Origin: Actinernus sp. WN-2022
Lineage: Eukaryota; Cnidaria; Anthozoa; Actiniaria; Actinernidae
Length of the DNA: 64,000 nucleotides
NCBI GenBank assembly: GCA_030867875.1
Contig: JAOWCC010000577.1
Coordinates: 90,439,740 to 90,503,739, forward strand
Reading direction: 5' to 3'
Numbering within the stretch: position 1 is the first letter of the stretch; the number at the start of each line of letters is the position of its first letter. The translations under genes and the position numbers were made by a program. Of this stretch, positions 55,954 through 64,000 are shown piece by piece. Below the pieces are notes generated by a model that was given only the letters and a program-made list of their open reading frames with translations, did not search any database and was not told the DNA's origin.

Positions 55954-58203
55954 CTATTTATAATAAATTCTATTCTTGGATTTGTATTCCCGCCGTTTAT
56001 TCATACCATGCGGTTGTAAACACCTTAACTGTGCTGTCCAATAGGCTTCTCTAGTTAGAAGTTTCTTATCTACCTGTTCGGAATCTCTAATTTGTTCAAT
56101 ACATATGAACTTGTAGTCTGTTAACTCGTGCGACGATTGATTAAAATGAATTGCCACCTCACACGTTCTCTTATTAGTAAGCATAGCAGACTTATGATTA
56201 CGGAATCTAACCTTAAATTCGTTGGATGTGGAGCCTACATATTGCATATTGCACTTGATGCAAGAAACGAGATAGATAACATTCGAAGAGCTACAACTTA
56301 GTCTTTCCTTAATATTATAATTACGACCGGTTGCAGAGCTTTGAAATTGTTGATTCTCATCAAAATAATGTTTACAAAGGTCACATTTCTTAAGGCACTT
56401 GAAGCAACCTGGTTGCGCAACCTCTTCTGATTGCTTCAATTTGGACAGTGCCAGCAATTCTTTCAGATTCTTAGTTCTCCTAAATGCTGGTATAACTGAC
56501 TTAGCTGGAAATATGCGCTTGAGTGTGGGAGTAGCATCTAAAAGATGTAAATGCTTATAAATTACCTTAGAAATATCTGGCAGTCTAGGGTTAAAGTCTA
56601 AAACTAACGGAATTAATTTCTTACTCTTTTTCTTCTTAGTTTTGAGAAGTACTGCTCTATCATTGCTTAAGGCACTATCAAACTTTTCATTGATTAAAGC
56701 TGTAGGATAACCTTGGCGTTGTAAATATTGTTTATATTCAACGCAGCGCTTTTCTAGTGTTTCCCTAGAAGAACAATTTCTATTAAGTCTAAGGCCAACT
56801 CCATAGGGGACTGACTTCTTACAGTGAATAGGGTGTGAACTACTAAACGGCAAATAAAGGTGGCTGTCAGTAGGCTTAGCATAAACATCTGTGGAAATGA
56901 ATCCCCCATTAAGACTAAGTGTTAGGTCTAACACATTCAGCGTGTGCTCTGAGTAAACTAGCTCGAACTTAATGGTAGGGTACAAGGAATTGATATAGCT
57001 GGTGAATTCTAAAAGTTTAGAAAGGCCGTGTGTCCAAATTTCAACTATATCGTCTCTGTATCTCCACCAAAAATTCGGCTTTGTAGGTCCGCTAAATCTA
57101 GCTAATAAATCCAATTCTCCCATTGCTAAATCCGCATAACTACAGGCATTACGTGGGCCCATTGCTGTGCCATGCTTCTGGATAAAATGACTATCTGCAA
57201 ATTCGCTATTGTTGGACTCCAGACAAATCTGGACTGCCTCAACAATGCATTCCGTAGAAGGAAATTTTAGCTCCCTGCTATCTAACGCTTTCTTAACTGC
57301 TGAAATGCCTAATCTATTGTCAATATTCGGAAACATGGCAACAACATCCCACGATACCAATAAAGTGCCCGAAGGAAGTGGGCCATTAATGTTAATATCA
57401 TTAACTTTATTGATAAGGTCGGTTGTATCCTTAAGGAAAGATGGCAATTTCTGAGCTAGAGGTTTGAGATAAAACTCGGTAAAGGCCGAAATTCTTTCAA
57501 TTGCCGTGCCACAACAGGATGTAATAAGCCGTAATGGATTACCGTCCTTGTGCGTTTTAATGTTGCCAAACGCAACCCCTGGTTTAGGTTGTACATCCAT
57601 AAGCCAATCGGCAATTTTAGAATTAATCTGCCCTTTATCGAGCCATTTTTGGCTCCAGTCATGAACCTTAGAAAAATGAAAAGCTGTGGGATCCTCCGAA
57701 GTGTTATTGTAATGCAACTCATTGTAGAGTTGATGATTCATTTTAGTGAAATAAGTTTCCTTATCAAGAATAACAAACCTAGATCCCTTATCCTGAACTC
57801 TAATAACCTTACTATTATCGGTCCTTAAATCCTTGAGAGCTTCTCTTTCACCCTGAGTGAGATTATCTTTAAGCTGTCTAATGTTTAAAGGATCGAGAAT
57901 GTCCTTTCTAACTTTAGTTAGAAAAAGTTCTACTTCGGGAATCACTGATTTGGGTGGAACCCACTTACTTTTAGATGGAACGTCCGGATATAAGGTTGCT
58001 TCTGATGATTTGGCGTCGTCGTCTTCTTCTAATTGATCTCTAAAGTGCACCACAATGCGAACTCTTCTCTCAAAAGAATCCAGATCGTCTTGGACTTTTT
58101 GCCAATTAACGTCCTTTGGAGTTGAACAAAATGATGGTCCCTTGGAGAGCAACTGCTTCTGGTTATCTGTTAGTTCCGACTCGGTCAAGTTAATCGGGTT
58201 CAA
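55954..58203 (-). CDS. Penelope-like element RT + GIY-YIG endonuclease
   Basis: An uninterrupted frame of 749 codons, counted from a TTG at 58203; the same frame stays open upstream to about 58290 without an ATG, so the 5' end is probably truncated. The reverse transcriptase has AFGNIKTHKDGNPLRLI (211-227), motif A SWDVVAMFPNI (catalytic D286), motif B HGTAMGPRNACSYADL (344-359), and YRDD (382-385) as motif C. A cysteine cluster CFKCLKKCDLC (600-610) links to the GIY-YIG nuclease: VIYLVSC..CNMQYVGS (642-658), RFRNHKSAM, and the late acidic residue in REAYWTAQLRC (E719). The enzyme would nick DNA and prime its own reverse transcription. All catalytic residues are present. Length is close to the usual 750-850. 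Confidence 0.9.
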   Translation of the reverse strand: MNPINLTESELTDNQKQLLSKGPSFCSTPKDVNWQKVQDDLDSFERRVRIVVHFRDQLEEDDDAKSSEATLYPDVPSKSKWVPPKSVIPEVELFLTKVRKDILDPLNIRQLKDNLTQGEREALKDLRTDNSKVIRVQDKGSRFVILDKETYFTKMNHQLYNELHYNNTSEDPTAFHFSKVHDWSQKWLDKGQINSKIADWLMDVQPKPGVAFGNIKTHKDGNPLRLITSCCGTAIERISAFTEFYLKPLAQKLPSFLKDTTDLINKVNDININGPLPSGTLLVSWDVVAMFPNIDNRLGISAVKKALDSRELKFPSTECIVEAVQICLESNNSEFADSHFIQKHGTAMGPRNACSYADLAMGELDLLARFSGPTKPNFWWRYRDDIVEIWTHGLSKLLEFTSYINSLYPTIKFELVYSEHTLNVLDLTLSLNGGFISTDVYAKPTDSHLYLPFSSSHPIHCKKSVPYGVGLRLNRNCSSRETLEKRCVEYKQYLQRQGYPTALINEKFDSALSNDRAVLLKTKKKKSKKLIPLVLDFNPRLPDISKVIYKHLHLLDATPTLKRIFPAKSVIPAFRRTKNLKELLALSKLKQSEEVAQPGCFKCLKKCDLCKHYFDENQQFQSSATGRNYNIKERLSCSSSNVIYLVSCIKCNMQYVGSTSNEFKVRFRNHKSAMLTNKRTCEVAIHFNQSSHELTDYKFICIEQIRDSEQVDKKLLTREAYWTAQLRCLQPHGMNKRREYKSKNRIYYK

Positions 58204-58719
58204 ATCTGGCAGACTGACATCTTCACCGTTGTCATTGGGTTGTACTATATCTTCTATATATATACAGCCGTGTGCAAAAATTCTTACCCCCCTCCCATGA
58301 AAATTATATACTTATATACTTATATCAGTAGTATGAGAGGCACTGAATTACCCCCCTTTTTAAGGTGTTATGCTCATTTTTAAGGTGTTATGCTAATTTT
58401 TAAGGCGCGCTCATTAATTCAGATGACGTCAAAGTCTTATTGTCTTAGGTCATGCATAAATTAATTAGGGCGTACGCCCTTTTTTAAGGCGCTATGCTAA
58501 TTTTTAAGGCGTGCTCATGAATAAAGTGCGGTAAAGTTCGGCGCTCTCGTGAATAAAGTGGAATCTCATTAACTCCGAGGATTATCTATTATTTCTGTGA
58601 ATGAGGTCATCGATCTATTCGGGCATGTTTGGGCAAAGCTTGAGCGGCTATAAAACCAGAACCTGTGTCTCTGAGTGAGTACAACCCAAAGTATAAAACC
58701 AGAAAACTCCAAGTACAAG

Positions 58720-58980
58720 ATGGCAAGGAAACCTATATCAGAAGACACTATTTGCATCGATGAAGTTGAAGTTGTCGTAAGAAACAGAGCATTTCACAGG
58801 ATATCAAGTACAATACATTTGGTGTATGCTGCCCTCTGTGAAAAAACAATCTATGCCGAGAAAGAAAGACAATGTGAAACAGATCACCCAAATCAAAGAC
58901 AGCACGATTGCTTTATGTTATCCGAAGAGGAATCGTGGAATTTGTTCTATTCGCAATATCTAAACCCCTTTGTAGCGTAA
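58720..58980 (+). CDS. Small cysteine/histidine protein of the mini-Polinton
   Basis: ATG 58720 (MARKPISEDTICIDEVEVVV) is preferred; the frame opens at 58675. The 86-residue product contains CETDHPNQRQHDCFMLSEEE followed by SWNLFY. From memory, small Polinton/adintovirus-like ORFs with a C..(D/N)HPSQ..H.CL pattern are common, so a zinc-binding accessory protein is likely (inference). It is uninterrupted, whereas the integrase remnant downstream is broken. Its position 390 bp inside the left TIR end suits a first gene. The function is not known to me. Confidence 0.5.
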   Translation: MARKPISEDTICIDEVEVVVRNRAFHRISSTIHLVYAALCEKTIYAEKERQCETDHPNQRQHDCFMLSEEESWNLFYSQYLNPFVA

Positions 58981-59502
58981 ATAGTAAGAACAAACTATTC
59001 GTGATAGGCTCTAAACTGTCTTTATTATTTTCCTTTACAGTTAATAACTCATAAGTATACAAAATCCACTGTGACTCATTAGATCAACTCTGTTATTGTT
59101 CTTAGGGATTAGCGATAACTGAAGAGCCTATTGTTTTGAGGAAAACTCTTGAGATGTAAATTCTTCTCTAAAACCGAACTATAATTACCATACGATTAGA
59201 AACAAACCACAAAACAAAGTTTATTCAATCTCAAAAACACCAATTTACAGTTCGTTTTCCTTATAGTCGCGGAGTTGATAACTTTCTTATTTCTCAGTTC
59301 TTGGGTTGATATAATGTACCGTGTTACAAGATTACACTGATTTATGTTTCATTGATTTTTTTTCTTGTTGACAAATGCTGCTTCACTTGGATAAGCTATC
59401 AATTAGAAGGGGAAAACAAATAGTTTGTCATTCCCAGGCTACACTCTATTCGTAAAGAATAAAACACGCGTTATCGTTGTTTTAGGTTATTTTCCAAACT
59501 AG

Positions 59503-59765
59503 ACCGAAGAGATATTTACCATATCTGAAAGAATACCAAGACAGCTACCTGTCTATTGTTTAAAGGACTATCATGGATAACTTTTAGAAGGAACATTTTA
59601 CGAAGCCGAGTTACAGAGAGTCGAAAAGCAAGATGATTTCTACCGGTAGAAAAAGTCTTAAAAAAGCGTAAACGGAAAGGCAGGATTGAATACCTTGTCC
59701 AGTGGAAGGGGTATCCCGAGAGTTTTAATTCTTGGGTAGATGAAAGGGATATAAAATACTTGTAA
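59503..59765 (+). pseudogene. Polinton integrase C-terminal remnant with chromodomain
   Basis: The first frame (59503-59648) encodes TEEIFTISERIPRQLPVYCL, has a TAA at 59578-59580, and continues with GTFYEAELQRVEKQDDFY. A frame shifted by one (59646-59765) encodes a chromodomain: VEKVLKKRKRKGRIEYLVQW, then KGYPESFNSW and VDERDI, ending at TAA 59763-59765. GTFYE.ELQ.V followed by VE.VLK.R and a chromodomain is the C-terminus of vertebrate/insect-type Polinton integrases. The DDE core is missing. At least one nonsense and one frameshift. Confidence 0.75.
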
Positions 59766-60104
59766 TTAGATAGCTGATCGTTTTAATAAATTAATAAAGA
59801 AAACCTATTTATACTATCTGAAATGAGCCATGAATTAGCTGATTGGTTATACACTCGAACCACTTTAGGTTTTTGTAATTTTGCTTCTTGTAAATAATAC
59901 TTGTGCTCCTCTGGTGATAAGGTATGTACTTGCGATAAATGATTGGAAAGTTTCACTAAGTATACATAGTGTTGTTGACAACACGAAAACCCTTATTGAT
60001 ACCCGAGCAACACATTTAGATAGTTTTCTTTATCGATCTCATTACATCTCTTATTAACTCCCTTACAACTAAACTTATCCGAAGCTCCAAAGCAATAATA
60101 GGTT

Positions 60105-60245
60105 TTACTACCCAACGCCCGTCAACGCCCGTCAACGCCCGCCGCCCGCCAACGCCCGTCAACGCCCGCCGCCCATCAACGCTCGTCAACGCCCGCCGCC
60201 TCCTCCTCCTCCTCCCTCCTCCTCCTCCTCCCTCCTCCTCCTCCT
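60105..60245 (+). repeat. Simple repeats (GCCCGTCAAC)n and (CCT)n
   Basis: About eight copies of a GCCCGTCAAC/GCCCGCC unit followed by CCTCCTCCT runs. The minus frame rich in Arg/Gly is an artefact. Confidence 0.9.
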
Positions 60246-60246
60246 C

Positions 60247-60329
60247 ATCGTTACCCCAAAGCTTCCTTATGTTACACTTTCGGTTGGCCAGATATTTTCT
60301 GTAACATAAGGAAGCTTTGGGGTAGCGAT
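60247..60329. repeat. Hairpin, 29-bp arms, inside the mini-Polinton
   Basis: ATCGTTACCCCAAAGCTTCC.. (60247-60275) pairs with ..GGAAGCTTTGGGGTAGCGAT (60301-60329), one mismatch. Confidence 0.85.
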
Positions 60330-60627
60330 TAAAAATTAGCATAGCGCCTTAAAAAGGAGGGCGTACGCCCTAATTAATTTATGCATGACCTAAGACAATA
60401 AGACTTTGACGTCATCTGAATTAATGAGGGTGTCTTAAAAATTAGCATAACACCTTAAAAATTAGCATAACACCTTAAAAAGGGGGGTAATTCGGTGCCT
60501 CTCATACTACTTATATCGGTTGCATCATGGGTAACCCAAAAATTTGCTTTTCAGACATTTTTCTAACAAAAACATATATCAGGTAGGATTGAAAAATGTA
60601 CGAGTTAAACATGTTTAGATCATATTT

Positions 60628-63600
60628 GCCCATCCGTTGAAGAAGACAAGTTTATTTTCAGTTTTAGTTGTACTAATTTATTCCATGCGTTTGCCATTGG
60701 GTCCGGTGGACTGAAACGCTGCTATGACTTCAAGGAACTCACTGTATTCTGAACTTTAATTTCTCCACGTCGCACTAGCTAGGTTTACTCTATTGCCCTG
60801 AATGAGGCTGAAGTATTCACTAAATTGATTTCAAACCTTGGAGCCTAGGTTTAAGCGTATTATCAATGTGAAACACGTTCTATATTATAGTAGTTCGATG
60901 TGTGCGATTCTGCCAAACATTCAACCAAATTAATTAAACACAGCGTAGCTAAGAACAATGTTTTTATGAAGTCCGCAATGCGGTTGTAAAAATCGCATGT
61001 AGTTATTGGAAAGGAAAGAAAGATCAGAACCGAAGTTGTTTTAATCTGTTTAAATTATGGACCAGAATTAAATGGTAAAAAATAATTTCTCCTGCGTGTT
61101 ACATAAATTTTACAATTGGTCAAACTCACACTTAGACTTATTCATAAGTAAACCTATTATTTACTTTGGCCTCACTAGGTTGTAAATTTATTGGTATTCC
61201 CGACAATCATTGAAAGATATATAATTTTAAGTAATATAATAAATCAACTGATACACAGTTTGATAAAATCTTAACCATTTTATACAACTTAAAATTTATC
61301 TCGCATAGAGTTCTAAAGTCGTTAACTGCAAGATATGTTAGAATATAATTAAACATGCATCCGCGAACATCAAAACGAAAACCGCCCGCATTCAATTCTG
61401 AACAAGAGGCCCTGAGTGGCCTTAACTCGGGCTATCTATAGCATGTACTGCATGGAGTGCTAGCATAATTTTGTGTCAACATGGTTTGTGCTAGAGTAGC
61501 CAAAGAATTGGTTCTCTACTGATGCTCTTGTTTGTCAAATGTCAATGAGCAAGTGCCCCACGTATTCCCGGGGGGGGGGGGGGGGGGTAGGTTAGGGTAT
61601 GCCTGGGGGGGGGGGTTGGAAATGATAGAGCCATAATACACACATACATACATGCTGTGCATGTACATTTCAGCCACAATTTCCCTCAATTCTGTAGTTT
61701 AATATTACTTTCTTTTCAATATTATTGTTCCTTGAGGGTCGTTATAGAATTACAAAAAAAACTTGGTATGGGTGTTGATGATTGAAGTGCAATGGTTATT
61801 TGAGTAGTCTGCACGATATTGAGTCACTCAAATTTGATGCATTGTAATTATATCAGGTGCAGTACAACTATGAGAAATCAAGCAATTTAGAACAACAAAT
61901 TCCACATAATGTTGCTATTCATTGTGAATAGTTACATGTAGATAATGTCATTCTACATGTGAAATAAAGTCATCTATTCGTAATTCTCAATTATTAACAA
62001 ACCAGTGGAGATGGCTGACATTCAGGCTAAATTCTCAATACAATATTTTCGATTGAGGTTGTAAACTACAGACCACCATTTTCTAGTATTAGTGAGCGGC
62101 CACTGTGCTAGCGCTCATTTTCTACATCTAGAAGGAGACTGAAACTTATAATGGAAGGCCACTAATAAACATGCAATGTCCACTCTTTTTATATCATTGG
62201 GGTCGCAGGTAGATTAATTTTCATTCCCAAATAATTCGTAAAAGTACTTGTACTCCTGATCATGACCGAGTGCAAGTGACGATGCTGACGCCAAGAACTG
62301 AGGAACAACAATTACATTTATTTTTTCATAAGATGATGGAAATGTTTACGAGTAATAAGGCATAATAAGAAATACAATGATGAGAAGGTAGGCCCTTAAG
62401 GTAACCTTAGGGTTATCTTAAGCCAGGACCAGCTCAGATGGAAAACACTGAAACAAGATCTAGCTTGCATGGCTAATATATAATGGTACCAAGAAAGGGG
62501 AAGGGAAAGAAAGAGTGCTACTTGCATGTAAGTATACTCTCAGTTCTGGACCAAATTTAGTTATGTTATGTTATAAACTTGCAATAATGATAAATACACT
62601 ACTCGATACATGATATCATTATGTCAGTTCTAAAAAAAAACATTAAATACACTGTAGAATGCCTAAACCAAGAGATAATAATCAAATACAAAGAGGTACA
62701 GGTCAGATGTAAATAGACCCGGGAAATAGAACAACAATAACACGCCACAGATAAATATGCGATTTCCACATCAGAGTCATTTATCGTTCGTTTGAAAAAA
62801 ATCTTCATTTCGGATTACTTACTCAGTTTATACTCACTCACTGCATGCTGGATTTTCGTTCCCGAATTTATAAACATTTAAATACATGTGCATGGGGGGC
62901 GAAACGACTGTAATTCTTTTAAAAGGCCCCTGTCAGTCAGATAACTGAGAAATCGGGTCATTTCTACTACACTTTCGAGAGGTTAATAACAATAAATAAC
63001 AACACAACGACAGTCAATTGGTATAAAGGTTATCATGTTCAGATTAGCGGCTACTTACATTTACAAGCTGTTGTCTTTATATACAGTCAGTGTTGATCGC
63101 AGAGCAGAGCAGACTCCGCTGTCACGTCTCACGAGTGTATCTTAAAGCATGTCGCATAATATGTGATAAATTCCCGTCCCAAAGCCCGTAAAACACCTCT
63201 CAGCTTTAGAAAAGACAAAAATCTTGGTATTGCACTTGAAGGAATCTTTGGTTTACACAAAAAAAAGCTGATATTAAAGGTTTTGCTAACTCAAAATTCC
63301 CACTCGCCGCCATCTTGAAAAACCTGGAAAGTTGTCCACTGTTCACGTGACCAGCACAGTGCAATCTGATTGGTACGGTGGTGAAAAGAACTTCCAAAGT
63401 AGGCACAATCTGATTGGTTGACGGCGCCAACCAGCGACACAAAAAATAATAATAATAATAATAAAAAACGGCTTGCATTTTCTGACTCGTGCCTCGGCCG
63501 AAGGCCTGGCCCGAGTAATAAAATAAAATATGTTTGATCAATACTTCATACGAGAAATAATTACGTCGCAAAAAAAAAAACGCAAAAGAAAACAGGTGTA

Positions 63601-64000
63601 TTCCCAGTGAAATTTTAGCTCTTTTGCAGACTTCATAATGGCAACAATATTATAGCTGCGTTTGGCTTTGAAGTGTTGAATTTGGTTCAGTTTGTTTGGC
63701 AGAATTGCAAACGACTGGTGGAACTGCCATAAGATAAAATAGAACGTGTTTCAAATTGATAATAAACTTAAACTTAGGCTCCAAGATTTGAATGCAATTT
63801 AGTGAATACTTCAGCCTCATTTAGGGAAATAGAATAAACCTAGCTAGGGCGACGTGGAGAAAGTAAAGTTCAGAATACAGTGAGTTCCTTGAAGTCATAG
63901 TGCAGCGTTTCGGTCGACCGGACCCAGTGGTAAACGCATGGAATAAATTAGTACAACTAAAACTGAAAATAGCACTTGTTTTCTTTAACTGATGGACCCA
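60628..64000. mobile_element. Element bounded by about 370-bp diverged inverted repeats (right end cut by the window)
   Basis: The left arm, about 60628-61000, matches the reverse complement of about 63620-64000 at roughly 80-85 percent by eye. Shared blocks: TTCCATGCGTTT.CCA, CTTCAAGGAACTCACTGTAT, TGAGGCTGAAGTATTCACTA, GAAACACGTTCTAT, GATTCTGCCAAACA. Interior 61001-63600: G19 and G10 runs near 61570-61615, (AAT)n near 63446, AT-rich DNA, no gene recognised. Superfamily unknown. Confidence 0.7.

Larger units (their letters stand above)
58327..60511. mobile_element. 2.2-kb Polinton-derived non-autonomous element
   Basis: Ends AGTAGTATGAGAGGCAC...GTGCCTCTCATACTACT, that is AG at the start and CT at the end. 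TATATC is duplicated at 58321-58326 and 60512-60517. TIRs are about 190 bp and contain repeated (T)TTAAGG(T/C)G(T/C)TATGCTAA units. AG/CT ends plus a 6-bp duplication are the established Polinton/Maverick signature. The interior holds a small conserved-looking ORF and a broken integrase C-terminus; polymerase and capsid genes are absent. Confidence 0.75.

Noticed and set aside
60016..60342. Arg/Gly-rich 108-codon minus ORF
   Set aside because: Encoded by (CCT)n and GCCCGTCAAC simple repeats.

Overview
The window is animal nuclear DNA made almost entirely of mobile elements. A cnidarian such as a stony coral fits best. This is inferred from the Polinton (Maverick) gene set, the Penelope-like retroelements (PLEs) with GIY-YIG endonuclease, the LINE 3' tail and the many TTAA MITEs; no single-copy host gene confirms it.

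Layout. (1) 1-7115: the virion and accessory gene block of a Polinton: small membrane proteins, a large conserved capsid-associated protein, a coiled-coil protein, a putative major capsid protein and an A32/FtsK-type packaging ATPase. Most of these genes carry one frameshift or nonsense codon. (2) 7123-29727: two nearly identical 11.3-kb elements in opposite orientation, one inserted inside the other, giving the order A-B-A'-B'. The ends read CCCTTACC, the inner copy has a CAG target duplication, and the sub-terminal regions are dense arrays of CCATATATGG / CATATGGG-like motifs and a 22-bp tandem repeat. I see no transposase. Smaller elements are nested in it, including a 1.72-kb TTAA-flanked element with a 90-codon basic ORF. 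(3) 29728-33440: unassigned DNA with an 86-bp minisatellite. (4) 33552-38791: the intact replication/integration end of a Polinton: a small membrane protein, a DDE integrase and, convergent with it, a protein-primed family B DNA polymerase with an odd in-frame insertion just before Pol motif A. (5) 38792-53040: MITEs, foldbacks, a 1.24-kb element with 9-bp target duplication carrying a broken zinc-finger gene piece, a 3 x 459-bp tandem repeat ending in a LINE-like tail, and a 120-bp tandem repeat. (6) 53143-58290: a tRNA-Thr-like sequence, a truncated PLE, PLE terminal fragments with hammerhead ribozyme folds (two of them in a 106-bp-arm palindrome), and a PLE with an uninterrupted RT plus GIY-YIG ORF. 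(7) 58327-60511: a 2.2-kb Polinton-derived element with AG...CT ends, ~190-bp TIRs and a 6-bp duplication. (8) 60628 to the end: a further element bounded by ~370-bp diverged inverted repeats.

The Polinton halves 1 and 4 run in compatible directions, with the late genes on + up to the integrase and then polB on -. They look like one element split by the 11.3-kb insertions and other DNA, but the capsid half is decayed while the integrase and polymerase are not. The best candidates for something undescribed are the self-nested 11.3-kb element, the ribozyme-bearing palindrome and the mini-Polinton.
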